A stretch of 47,142 nucleotides of DNA from Verrucomicrobiales bacterium (GTDB lineage Bacteria > Verrucomicrobiota > Verrucomicrobiia > Verrucomicrobiales > DEV007): the NCBI GenBank assembly GCA_028281705.1, contig JANQJH010000103.1, forward strand, positions 1 through 47,142, written 5' to 3'. Of the stretch, positions 27,401 through 34,836 are shown piece after piece. Numbering within the stretch: the stretch's first letter is position 1; every line of letters begins with the position of its first letter. Below the pieces are notes generated by a model, which was not told the DNA's origin, made no database searches, and was given only the letters and a program-made list of their open reading frames with translations. A program made the position numbers and the translations under genes.

Positions 27401-27497
27401 CGCGACCGAAGAACACCTCCTTGTCCACCATGCGATAGGAATCAAACCCACGGAACGGTAGTTCAGGTGGATTCTCCAAATGGCTGTTCTTTTTCAT
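24432..27497 (-). CDS. nSTAND1-type NTPase with transmembrane segment and WD40 propeller
   Basis: 1021 residues. FRGFDSYRMVDKEVFFGR leads into the STAND NTPase: Walker A GESGSGKSS (53-61), Walker B LILVLDQFEE (144-153, with the LDQFEEL signature of nSTAND1), sensor VFREDYLAKI, then a winged-helix-like region. A membrane segment at about 415-435 is followed by a coiled coil (440-490). Residues 530-880 hold WD40 repeats (DVSPDGGFVGAAGDDKSVRVW, FSPDGQSLASVGSDGRCLIWD). The last 110 residues form an unrecognised beta-rich domain. STAND proteins oligomerise on sensing a ligand. It overlaps the SIR2 gene by 4 bases (ATGA), implying one sensor-effector unit. Its stop is 9 bases from the convergent NHL gene. 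Confidence 0.9.
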   Translation of the reverse strand: MKKNSHLENPPELPFRGFDSYRMVDKEVFFGRASEVAEAHRLITVYRGSFLFGESGSGKSSLVNAGLAPELMKRGWVVERLRVQRTRNQEFMLFREPNQLGEPSDDSLLAKTEQLREAIAADNLIDRCREVLKPQQDRTNSPPLILVLDQFEELVTLFEPTGRDGGEMEEIRSAQRRIVSAIFEILRVQTDLKVKLLLVFREDYLAKIQTLLADVPELRDQAMRLLPVSVENLDDIVRGPFQAFEYEREAFSDSLSSNLIANFENAFPGGRLNLSEVQTVCLELYLSDDREVLLQEKSIQGVMEASLEGALASVGVVEREAMTHLLSNLLTPFGTREVLSRSELVQRVENTSRIPRERIEQSLDRLTSDLHLIRDELRGETRLCEIVSEFLVPWIHERKNRLEKEHLRRRSLKQALIGGAIGLIVLLAMTVFGWMQSDLKNQALRANDDLEVALEKVERIDGLRSSLQDQNTQIRSERDLLSTRWNQALQVIRSTRSSDALNELANLTGEDLGEIEPQFEQLPRLLTTAYAGNRSGVWDVDVSPDGGFVGAAGDDKSVRVWSIEGTLEFAKNASSSKGGVIAVGFTPDSKQILAGSSGDRLPVFNVPGGEETVRLPFHRDAIRDIRASSEFMATASADGFVTVWPFVPEISKENLPKSQKIRVAKASVTELRFDKLGTRIVTSAKDESIQVWAPATGEQLGAFDGKAITRNCRFSPVDAHILAGGAGNKVAVVNTDKKWLFLFDERNAGDGHLGGVNGVAFSPDGQSLASVGSDGRCLIWDIQNVSKYLPTDYEHYPRALASLPTDLKGRILDVVWGDQFLVLGGEDGRIEGWNLSNLSDPSRDLIIWAHSGPVRGLRLISPTDLLSWSAEVNPEIPPAMAEAEFWQYALQERPDPLIKRWNLEVARVRYLWAGDWNLVRSVYRGNEWHEDMTGTMTLTISELDNAVSSSFPYDESRRATFAGNLSANGETLDGQVSVPEDPERNLEAVEGPLRLKMDAGVVHSEVTEPTPQESLRWRGSR

Positions 27498-28414
27498 CTT
27501 GCGATCTCCCTTCCGACGGGCATGTCTTCGCCCATCACTTGCTGATAGAGTTCAGGCACGACATCCCAGGCGCTCTTGGCCACGAAGACGACCTGTTGGT
27601 CTCTCAGACTCACCTTCACCACAGGGTCGACCGACGGTCCCACAACGGCAAAGGATTCCGCCACATGGGCTTCGTCCACACCCCATCGCATCGTTTTGAG
27701 GATGAGTCGAAAGTTGATGTCGGCCAGGCTGTAACCGATGAAGAGGATGGGCCACGACATGAGCCGAAACTCGAAGAGACTCGGGATCACTTTGTAGGGG
27801 CTCGGGTCCCGCATCCTCAAGATGAATTGGATGTAATCATCTTCGGTGATGACCAGGGAATCGGCCCGGTCGACATCGCCGTGCATTTTGAAGAGGCGCG
27901 GGCTATCCGGCTCGGGCTCTTCCATACTCGGATTGCTCTTGAACGTGGCATCCGGGTTGTAGATGTCTGCGATCTCCCGCTTTCCGTGAAACCCGAGTGC
28001 CAATTCGTAGAGCTGATCGTAGTTGGTGGTGACCGCCAGGCGGAAGGGAAGCCGTGCCAGGGCTTGGACAACGGCTGAGGGTTGTCTACGTTGGCCACGC
28101 CCCCCGGTCTTCACTTCCCGGGCAATGAGATCGACGAGATTCTTTCGGCCATGCGAGATCTCGTAAAGCGCTGCCATGCGTTGGAGATTCCCTATCTGGC
28201 TTTCGAGTCCGCGAAGGTCGGCGTGTGATCTGAGGAGATCTCCCTCTTCGGCAATCGTCTTTGAAAGTTGGTCACCGAGGGGAGGTTGAACTTCAGGCGG
28301 GTAACTTGAAGCGAACACGGAATCCTGTTCTGGAGGGTAATTCACACCCGCTCCGGTGAAGAGGATGCACTCCCCATCAGCTACGGACTCAATGAGACTG
28401 TGAGGTAAACCCAT
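27494..28414 (-). CDS. SIR2-family (SIR2_2-like) putative NAD hydrolase
   Basis: 306 residues. SIR2 Rossmann motifs: FTGAGVNYPP (GAG at 21-23), AVTTNYDQLYE (Asn131), KMHGDVDRADSLVITEDDY (catalytic His178) and ILFIGYSLADINFR (227-236). Such SIR2_2 domains are effectors in anti-phage systems (Thoeris, DSR, Avs5, SIR2-APAZ), where they destroy NAD on activation. First gene of a two-gene operon with the nSTAND-WD40 gene. A GGAGGA-type ribosome site sits 15 bases upstream, somewhat far. On the minus strand TTGATA (28467-28472) and TAGCAC (28444-28449) with 17-base spacing could be a weak promoter. The NADase role is inferred from family knowledge. Confidence 0.88.
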   Translation of the reverse strand: MGLPHSLIESVADGECILFTGAGVNYPPEQDSVFASSYPPEVQPPLGDQLSKTIAEEGDLLRSHADLRGLESQIGNLQRMAALYEISHGRKNLVDLIAREVKTGGRGQRRQPSAVVQALARLPFRLAVTTNYDQLYELALGFHGKREIADIYNPDATFKSNPSMEEPEPDSPRLFKMHGDVDRADSLVITEDDYIQFILRMRDPSPYKVIPSLFEFRLMSWPILFIGYSLADINFRLILKTMRWGVDEAHVAESFAVVGPSVDPVVKVSLRDQQVVFVAKSAWDVVPELYQQVMGEDMPVGREIAR

Positions 28415-28472
28415 GGTCTTCGCACGATTTCCTCCTCACATAAGTGCTAGAAAATAAGCCGGATCGTATCAA

Positions 28473-28507
28473 GAAAAAAATGGGAAAATCTGGAGTCGAG
28501 TTTTCCC
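28473..28507 (-). terminator. Intrinsic terminator of the TIM-barrel gene
   Basis: GGGAAAA (28482-28488) pairs with TTTTCCC (28501-28507), and on the minus strand the stem is followed by ATTTTTTTCTTG. It lies 80 bases past the TIM-barrel gene stop and just upstream of the SIR2 promoter region, insulating the two units. Between it and the SIR2 start there is only the weak promoter described with that gene. Confidence 0.8.
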
Positions 28508-28586
28508 GGTTGGAGCGGGGGCCCAAGGCAGCACAATGAGTGACGCCTTGTTAGCGTTGAAATGAGCGGAGCCAAGTGCTCGCTCG

Positions 28587-29516
28587 CTAATGACAGAGGC
28601 CCGCGTCGGTGAACTGGCTGAGATAGCGGTAGCTCTGGGCGAGGGAACCCTTTCTCCCTTCGAGCGATTGCTCGTAGGGGCGGTCTTCCACTTCGACGCA
28701 GACCGGGCCCCGGTAGCTGGTTTCGCTGAGGACGGAGAAGAATTTTCCCCAATCGACATCGCCGAGACCGGGGAGTTTGGGAGTGTGAAACTGCAAGGGC
28801 GTGCCCAGAATGCCGACGTCGTCCAAGCCATCGCGGTCGACACGGGCGTCCTTGGCGTGGACGTGGACGAATCTTCCGCTGAATTCGCGGATGGCTTTGA
28901 CGTAATCCATCTGCATCCAGATGAGATGGGAGGGATCAAAGTTGAGGCCGAAGGAGTCGCTGGGAACCGCGTCGAACATGCGCCGCCAGATGGCGGGGGC
29001 ATAGGCGAGGTTTTTTCCGCTGGGCCATTCGTCGTCGGTGAAATACATGGGGCAGTTTTCGATGCCGATGCGGACGCCGTGAGATTCGGCATGCTTGATG
29101 AGCGGTTTCCAGACTTCGAGGAAGCGCGGCCAGTTGCCTTCGATCGACTTCGAAGGATCGCGTCCGATGAAGGTATTGACGACGTCGAGTCCTAACTTGG
29201 GCGCGGCTTCGATGAGGCGGAGAAGATGATCGATGTAGGTTTGCGCCTCGTCGTGATCCGGCGTCAGGGGATTGGGGTAATAGCCGAGCCCGCTGATGGC
29301 GATGCCGGACTCGTCCACTTGAGCGCGGATCTCCGAGGCGCGGGAGTCGGTGAGGTCGGTGACATCGATATGGGTCACGCCGGCGTAGCGGCGCTCAGCC
29401 TTGCCGACGGGCCAGCACATGACTTCGACGCATTGGTAACCGGTTTCAGAGGCAAAAGCGAGGACCTCAGTGAGATTGAGGTCCGGGAGAATGGCGGTGA
29501 CGAATCCTAGCTTCAT
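28587..29516 (-). CDS. Sugar phosphate isomerase/epimerase-like TIM barrel protein
   Basis: 309 residues. AP-endonuclease-2-type (xylose isomerase-like) TIM barrel. Visible are the N-terminal strand [32 protein letters not shown], metal-ligand segments GIENCPMYF (Glu), FDPSHLIW (Asp and His), [10 protein letters not shown] (His, Asp) and [11 protein letters not shown] (Glu). It probably isomerises or epimerises a sugar or inositol derivative. Close relatives are abundant in Planctomycetota and Verrucomicrobiota. Single gene with its own terminator, between the SIR2/nSTAND pair and the T6SS-like island. The substrate cannot be told. Confidence 0.88.
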   Translation of the reverse strand: MKLGFVTAILPDLNLTEVLAFASETGYQCVEVMCWPVGKAERRYAGVTHIDVTDLTDSRASEIRAQVDESGIAISGLGYYPNPLTPDHDEAQTYIDHLLRLIEAAPKLGLDVVNTFIGRDPSKSIEGNWPRFLEVWKPLIKHAESHGVRIGIENCPMYFTDDEWPSGKNLAYAPAIWRRMFDAVPSDSFGLNFDPSHLIWMQMDYVKAIREFSGRFVHVHAKDARVDRDGLDDVGILGTPLQFHTPKLPGLGDVDWGKFFSVLSETSYRGPVCVEVEDRPYEQSLEGRKGSLAQSYRYLSQFTDAGLCH

Positions 29517-29589
29517 GGGTGGTGCCGAGCATTGCAGCAGGTTCGCCGGTCAAGTAAACACAAAAGCCAAGGGGCTGTCTCAGCGCTTG

Positions 29590-30600
29590 CTACTCGCTTG
29601 AACGCAGGCGTTTGAGGAAGCGCGTCAGCTTGGAGGCGTTGGGATCTTCGGGGAGCTTCCCGGCGAGAAAGTGTTCGAACACGGTGTCGGCACTCGTCTG
29701 TGTCTGCTCGCTGATGGAGTAGGGCGCCTCATGGGTGAAGGCAATGGCCTGGCGTCCGGCGCGGAGAGAAAAGAAACTCTCCCGGCGCGGCGGGCCGACG
29801 ATGATGTCGATGAGTTCTCCTGTGGGCGATCGGACTAACAAGATCAAGGTATCGCGGCCGAGAGTGGTTTGGAGAAGGGTGCGCCAGAGTTCGAAGATGT
29901 GATCCTCCTCGAGACCCGCAATGATCGGCAGGCGAAGCTGGAAGCGAGCCTCCTGTTTGCCGTAGGCAGTGGCGGCAAAGATGAAGTGGAGGATGCGGTA
30001 GAATCCCTGCCGCTCGGGACCCATCTCTTGGGCATCGAGAAAGGCGCGGCGCTCTTTCTCGGTGGTCACGGTTGCCGGTTCAGGGGGAGAACCCTCCGCA
30101 GCGGTTTCTTCGTTCAGCTTGCGGAACCGGCCTTGGATGCCTTGGACGAGGCGCTTGGCGATATCGCGGCTCTGGGTGGCTTGGAGCCGCGGAATGGAGG
30201 CTTTGATTTCGGTGAGCACGGGGCGGGTGATGGCGCCAAGGCGATGGCCGCGCGCGTGGCAGACGGCGACGAGAGGGTAGTGGCCGCGTCCCCGAGCGTC
30301 CCTGGAGGCAGCTAGGGCTCCGATCACGGCGTCTTCTCGTCGAGACCAGACAAACTCGTGATCGAAGGGAAGGGCGTTTCCCTCTTTCTCCAATGGAGTC
30401 CAGCTTCCCCGGCTGATGACCGCACCGATGCCCTGAACGTAAAGGGACTGTTTGACTGTGAGGATTGATTGAGTCTCGGCACCGAGATGTTCCATGTGAT
30501 CGTCCCAGGCGGAATGCTTCCCGAAATGCGCGATCTCCAGCGATGGTTCAGCGCCTCTGGGCGATGCGTCACGCAAAAGGAATTCGGGTCCGGTGGGCAT
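29590..30600 (-). CDS. tagF: TagF/ImpM-like T6SS-associated protein
   Basis: 336 residues. The N-terminal FGKHSAWDDHMEHLG and LYVQGIGAVISRGSW match the TagF/ImpM domain (FGKxPxWxDH). In known T6SSs TagF restrains or post-translationally regulates the apparatus. Residues 85-335 are longer than the minimal TagF domain and include a region (ARFQLRLPIIAG ... FELWRTLL) with no family I know. It is last in the minus-strand gene run, 33 bases after the extended tssM frame. The assignment is strengthened by tssK, tssL and tssM upstream. Confidence 0.75.
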   Translation of the reverse strand: MPTGPEFLLRDASPRGAEPSLEIAHFGKHSAWDDHMEHLGAETQSILTVKQSLYVQGIGAVISRGSWTPLEKEGNALPFDHEFVWSRREDAVIGALAASRDARGRGHYPLVAVCHARGHRLGAITRPVLTEIKASIPRLQATQSRDIAKRLVQGIQGRFRKLNEETAAEGSPPEPATVTTEKERRAFLDAQEMGPERQGFYRILHFIFAATAYGKQEARFQLRLPIIAGLEEDHIFELWRTLLQTTLGRDTLILLVRSPTGELIDIIVGPPRRESFFSLRAGRQAIAFTHEAPYSISEQTQTSADTVFEHFLAGKLPEDPNASKLTRFLKRLRSSE

Positions 30601-30633
30601 CTGAGAGGATTGGAACGTGGAGTGGCCTGAGTG

Positions 30634-30789
30634 CTAGTTATTGAAGGCAGCGTCTAACTCTTCTTTGGTGATCCAGTGATCGGGATCATAGATCCCTTCG
30701 AGCTGGACCGTGAGAAAGAGGCTGCTTCGGGGGAACTCCGGTGTGGGTATCTCAATCACAGGATCCTGGCCCCGGCGCGTGCGGGAGAA
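30634..30789 (-). other. In-frame coding-like tail after the tssM stop
   Basis: Immediately after the tssM TGA the same frame stays open for 51 codons, up to TAG at 30634-30636. The residues look protein-like (DPVIEIPTPEF, LFLTVQLEGIYDP, WITKEELDAAF). The preceding ...GLWGVLRAL context resembles the W-rich end region of IcmF proteins that continues further in relatives. This may be the true C-terminus of TssM beyond a nonsense mutation, a sequencing error, or a TGA that is read through. A separate small gene could start only at a GTG here and lacks a ribosome site. Confidence 0.55.
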
Positions 30790-33700
30790 TCACAGAGCTC
30801 TGAGAACGCCCCAAAGACCCTTGTAGTCGCCGCACTGACCGTTGGCCGGACCGGTGGCGCCGCGGGGCCATCCGGCATAATCGACGAAGATGCCGGAATC
30901 AAAGGAGGCCAGGTTGCCATCGAATTGGCTGCCGGCGCGCCCGTTGAGATCACGGTAAATGGTGCAATCCTCGATATTGAACCCGGTCTTGACGGTGGTC
31001 GGCGGGGCCGGTGTGGGGTCGTCTTCTGCACCCGGAAGCCTGGGACGCTCGCTGGGGACTTCCTGCGTGCCGGGTCGCGAAGCCGAGAGGCTCAATTGTA
31101 CTTTGGCGATTTTACCGTTTTGATAGAGTAGCTTGACGACATCGGTGATCTTCCTCGCCTTCTGGACTGCATTCTTGACTTCGCCCTTGAGCGGGACGGA
31201 GGCATCCAGCCCCTCGAGAGGATCCAAATCAAGCGATACCTTAGACCACTCTTTGGCCATGGTGATGAAGGCCTTGGGTTCGAGGAACGGGGTGCGTCGT
31301 GGCGCGATGACGAGGGGATAGCGTCCGCTTTGGGCGGCGATGCGGCCGACATCGAGATACCATTGGTCAATCAGATTCGCCGTGGTTCTCGCCAGCCCGA
31401 TCTCCGCCAGGTTGCGGCAGAGGCGTTTGAACTCGCTGCTCATGGGGCCTTCGTAAGCGGGAGCCGGCCTGGCCTTACCTTCGAGGTTCTGCATCTCCTG
31501 AGCCAGATTCCCGACGAGGTCGCCCGCCTCGATGGCTGATGGCTGCAACATGGACTCGTAGGCATCGTAGCGAAAGGCATAGAGTGGTTTGCCCGATTCG
31601 TGCATGCTGAGGTAGGGATCTTCGACGATGGCACCCTCAGCTTCTGCTCCTTGACCTTGGTCGGCCGGCGCCGCAGAGGTGGAGAGGCCAAGGTTGGGCG
31701 GTTGGTTGCGGCCTCCCAATTCGCGAAGGACGCGCCGGAACTCGGCATCCTCGGGCACGAGCATGCAGACGCGTTTCATCTCTTCCCAGGTTTCGCCGTA
31801 GGCCTGGATGTCGACCTTGTTAGAACCGGTCAGTTGATCCAGAGTCTGCTTCACGTTGCCCAGTTCGCTGATTAGCTCGAGGGCGTTGCCTGGCAGCTCA
31901 CTGTTCTTCAGCAAGTTGTCTTCGATGGCTTTGAAGGCATCCTTGGCCGCGGTCTTTTCGGCCTCGCGTTCGTCATCGCTGTCTCTCTTGAGGCGAAATC
32001 GTTTGAAGCCCAAGCTGAAGGCGGAGGCGTAGTCTTCGCGCCACATCCAGTTCTGATCTGTCCAGTGGAAGCCGCGCATGAAGTCACCCAGGGGAGCGAG
32101 ATCAGCGTTAGAGATGTTGGCCTCGCCGATGACGAACTGCATCAGGGGCCAAACGAAATCGTCGATGGGATCTTGAAAGACCTCGGCGGCTTTCCCAAAG
32201 GTGGCAGCCTTGACCTTCATCATGGTGACGAGGGCCCGCATTTCGTAGCGATTGGGAATGGCGTCCGGGGGCGTTTGCAGGAGCTGTTGCCTCGTGGCAT
32301 CGAGCAATGGTTTGATGACGCTTCCGGCGATGACGATCTGGCGGCTTTGGGGCCGGCGGTGTTTGAGGTCGTGTTCGTAGAACACTTCCAGTGGCCTGAA
32401 GAAGGTGAAGCCGGGCAGGGGATCCAAGGGCGCCGAACCCTGGATGAGCTGACTTTGCTGGACGCGGCTGTAGGACCAGTTCCCCTCCGCATCTTGTTCG
32501 ACGATGGGGGCGTAGGTCCCGTTGATGAACTTCTCGTGAGCGTATTGGATCCGCGGCGACTCAATCTTGATTTGCTTGATGATCCGGGCATGAAAGAGCA
32601 AGCCGAGGCCCAGGAAGAGGACGAGAAGCGAGGCGGTGACGACGTAGTAGAAGACGAGCCGTTTGCGGAGGAGAGATCCGAGATCTCGGATGCGGGTGAC
32701 GAGTCCCTTCTCGCGGAAGATCTTTCCGAGGAAGAGTTCGCGGAGGTACATCGACTTTTCCCGTGCCCAGATGCCGCCCTCTGGAAGTTGACTCGGGGCC
32801 ATGTTCAAGGCCTGGGCCAGCTGCTGATCGAGGGCAGCGCCTTCGCGCTTGGAACTCGTAAAGTAGACGCCGCGAAAGAAGGGCGGCATCTCGGACCACT
32901 CACTATCACTGAAGACGATCTCGAGATAGCGGGAGAGGCGTTTCACCACTTGGGAAACGGCGTCGGGGAACGTGAAGAGGGCGTCGACTTCGTTGATGCG
33001 CCGGCCGTCGCGTTCCTTGGGAACGGGGTCTTGCAGAATGGTCCATCGGCGGTAGCGGAGATGGGTCACCATCTGCTCTAGTTCGGCACAAACTTCGGAC
33101 GGTTTGATGGGCGTGTCGAGGTCGTGAGGGTTCGACCAGCCAAAGCACTGCCTCTCATAGTTCGCATTGACCGGAGCGTCGCAAAACTCCTTGAATCCCG
33201 TGATCAAGTCAGCCTTGGTGATCATGAGATAGATGCTGAAACGCAGTCCCAGCGTCTTCTGGATCATGGAGAGTTGCCGCGCTAGATTGAGGCCCTTGGC
33301 ATCGGCGCTCTCCACGTCGTCGAGAAGGAGGCTCTCGACCGAGATGGCGATGATCATCCCGTTGATGGGGCAGTCGGGCCGATGCATCTTGAGCATCTTG
33401 AGAAACTCTTCGAAGCGAGCTGCGCTATCGGATTCTGTTAGGAGAGCCCCGGCGGTGTCTAACAAGATGGCGCGGTCGGTGAACCACCAGTCCATGCTGT
33501 AGGTGCCGCCGACGCCCTGCTGTTTCTCTTGCAGTCCTTCGGGGAAATTGATCGAACTGTTGCGGATGGCCTCTGTTTTTCCGGCGCCAGGCTCGCCCAC
33601 CATGACATACCAGGGAAAATCGTAAACGCTCTTGCCATACTGGCGGAAGACGTCGACCCCGCGCTGGAACTTCTGACGCATCTCATCGACCCGGGCCGCT

Positions 33701-34062
33701 TCGGCGGGATCGGAAACGGGTCCGGCTCCCTGGGCGGCCTCGGCTTTGAGGTTTTCTTCGAAGGCGGCGGCGCGCCGGCGATCCCGGCGTTTCTTGATCA
33801 TGCGGAAGAGGAAGAAGAGGCCTCCGAGAGCAAGGAGAACGACCGCGCCGACGATCAAGGCGGTGGTCCCCAGATGCCGTCCACGGACGGCATAGGTCCC
33901 CAGGTAAAAGAGTCCCGCGGCCAATCCCATGGTGGGGATGATCATGATGAGGTACATCTTGGGCGGGATGGCCTGCAACATGGTCTGCTTCCCCGCTGAC
34001 TTCACAGCCATCCCCGGCAGGCTCGTGGAACCGGGAATTCGTTTTGGAAGCTTCTTCTTCAT
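30790..34062 (-). CDS. tssM: TssM/IcmF-like T6SS inner-membrane protein
   Basis: 1090 residues to the TGA. Membrane segments lie at about 36-57, 66-87 and 469-491. A P-loop NTPase domain sits between them with Walker A GEPGAGKTE (156-164), DTAG (202-205) and TKAD (282-285). FFRGVYFTSS (395-404) is a hallmark of IcmF. The large C-terminal periplasmic part follows. TssM forms the trans-envelope core of the T6SS with TssL and TssJ; no tssJ lipoprotein gene is seen. It lies 24 bases after tssL. The frame continues 51 codons past the stop. The intact Walker A suggests NTP binding, which some TssM proteins lack. Confidence 0.93.
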   Translation of the reverse strand: MKKKLPKRIPGSTSLPGMAVKSAGKQTMLQAIPPKMYLIMIIPTMGLAAGLFYLGTYAVRGRHLGTTALIVGAVVLLALGGLFFLFRMIKKRRDRRRAAAFEENLKAEAAQGAGPVSDPAEAARVDEMRQKFQRGVDVFRQYGKSVYDFPWYVMVGEPGAGKTEAIRNSSINFPEGLQEKQQGVGGTYSMDWWFTDRAILLDTAGALLTESDSAARFEEFLKMLKMHRPDCPINGMIIAISVESLLLDDVESADAKGLNLARQLSMIQKTLGLRFSIYLMITKADLITGFKEFCDAPVNANYERQCFGWSNPHDLDTPIKPSEVCAELEQMVTHLRYRRWTILQDPVPKERDGRRINEVDALFTFPDAVSQVVKRLSRYLEIVFSDSEWSEMPPFFRGVYFTSSKREGAALDQQLAQALNMAPSQLPEGGIWAREKSMYLRELFLGKIFREKGLVTRIRDLGSLLRKRLVFYYVVTASLLVLFLGLGLLFHARIIKQIKIESPRIQYAHEKFINGTYAPIVEQDAEGNWSYSRVQQSQLIQGSAPLDPLPGFTFFRPLEVFYEHDLKHRRPQSRQIVIAGSVIKPLLDATRQQLLQTPPDAIPNRYEMRALVTMMKVKAATFGKAAEVFQDPIDDFVWPLMQFVIGEANISNADLAPLGDFMRGFHWTDQNWMWREDYASAFSLGFKRFRLKRDSDDEREAEKTAAKDAFKAIEDNLLKNSELPGNALELISELGNVKQTLDQLTGSNKVDIQAYGETWEEMKRVCMLVPEDAEFRRVLRELGGRNQPPNLGLSTSAAPADQGQGAEAEGAIVEDPYLSMHESGKPLYAFRYDAYESMLQPSAIEAGDLVGNLAQEMQNLEGKARPAPAYEGPMSSEFKRLCRNLAEIGLARTTANLIDQWYLDVGRIAAQSGRYPLVIAPRRTPFLEPKAFITMAKEWSKVSLDLDPLEGLDASVPLKGEVKNAVQKARKITDVVKLLYQNGKIAKVQLSLSASRPGTQEVPSERPRLPGAEDDPTPAPPTTVKTGFNIEDCTIYRDLNGRAGSQFDGNLASFDSGIFVDYAGWPRGATGPANGQCGDYKGLWGVLRAL

Positions 34063-34086
34063 GGTGTCGGGCGTTGGGGGATCGGT

Positions 34087-34821
34087 CTAGCCGGTTTGGT
34101 TAGGCGCCGGTTGGTCGCTTTGATAGGATTCCAGTATGTATCGCATCTCCTTGGGGACCTGTTTGCGGATGCTCTTATAAAGGAGAAAATAACAGCAGAA
34201 ACCGGAGAGGAGGAGGCAGCAAAGGGCGCTGAGAATGGCGAAGGGCCTCGCTTTGGGGGGATTGACCAGATCCCGTTCGTCGAGGCCTTGATAGGCTTGG
34301 GGGGTGAGATAGGGTTCGTCGTTGGGCGGGATCAAATGCTGGACCTTGTCGCGAAGGGAGGAGGCATAGTGGCGGAGTTCATCCGGCTTGTTGAAATAAC
34401 GTCCTTCGAATCCCAGGCCGATGCAGGTGTAAAAAACGACCAAGCGATCGGCCAAAGCTTCCGAGGGTGATGTTCGAGCCTCCTCCAGGGCGGGATCGAG
34501 GTAGTAGTCAAAGAAGGCTTCGTCACCGGCCAGGCCCTCGGTATCGGCGCCGAGCTTGTTCCTGCTCCATTGCTCGGCAAAGGCCAGTTGGCTCTTGGGC
34601 TCCATGATGAGGTAATCGATGAAGTAACGGATGGGATTGTCCAGGTTCCGCACTTGCTCGCGGAGGTAGGGGTCCTGTTCCGCGTAAGCGTTGATTTGCT
34701 TGATGAGATCGACGATGGCGCCGCGGACGTTGTCATACCCCAGGTGAGCCCCGTTTCGCGCCAGGCGATTCAACTGGCACATGTAGAGGAAGATGGGCTC
34801 GTAGAGTTGGTAAGCCGTCAT
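34087..34821 (-). CDS. tssL: TssL/DotU-family protein
   Basis: 244 residues. Cytoplasmic DotU domain (LYMCQLNRLARNG, RYFIDYLIM, FFDYYLDPAL, VFYTCIGLGFEGRY) followed by a single membrane helix near residues 193-215 (FAILSALCCLLLSGFCCYF). Part of the T6SS membrane complex, linking TssM to the baseplate through TssK. There is no fused peptidoglycan-binding OmpA domain; that function may be supplied by the STAS-OmpA protein encoded on the other strand. Gaps are 15 bases to tssK and 24 to tssM, so these three form a tight operon. Confidence 0.93.
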   Translation of the reverse strand: MTAYQLYEPIFLYMCQLNRLARNGAHLGYDNVRGAIVDLIKQINAYAEQDPYLREQVRNLDNPIRYFIDYLIMEPKSQLAFAEQWSRNKLGADTEGLAGDEAFFDYYLDPALEEARTSPSEALADRLVVFYTCIGLGFEGRYFNKPDELRHYASSLRDKVQHLIPPNDEPYLTPQAYQGLDERDLVNPPKARPFAILSALCCLLLSGFCCYFLLYKSIRKQVPKEMRYILESYQSDQPAPNQTG

Positions 34822-34836
34822 GACTTCGATGATTGC

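Noticed and set aside
28447-28752. 101-codon minus-strand frame overlapping the end of the TIM-barrel gene
   Set aside because: Out-of-frame shadow that crosses the intrinsic terminator.
30790-30792. TGA read as Trp by an altered genetic code
   Set aside because: Many genes in the window (dgt, the NagB-like gene, the dehydrogenase, the SIR2 gene) end in TGA at family-appropriate positions, so TGA is a normal stop here.
34405-34425. cttcgaatccc resembling a tRNA T-loop
   Set aside because: No cloverleaf arms around it, and it falls inside tssL.
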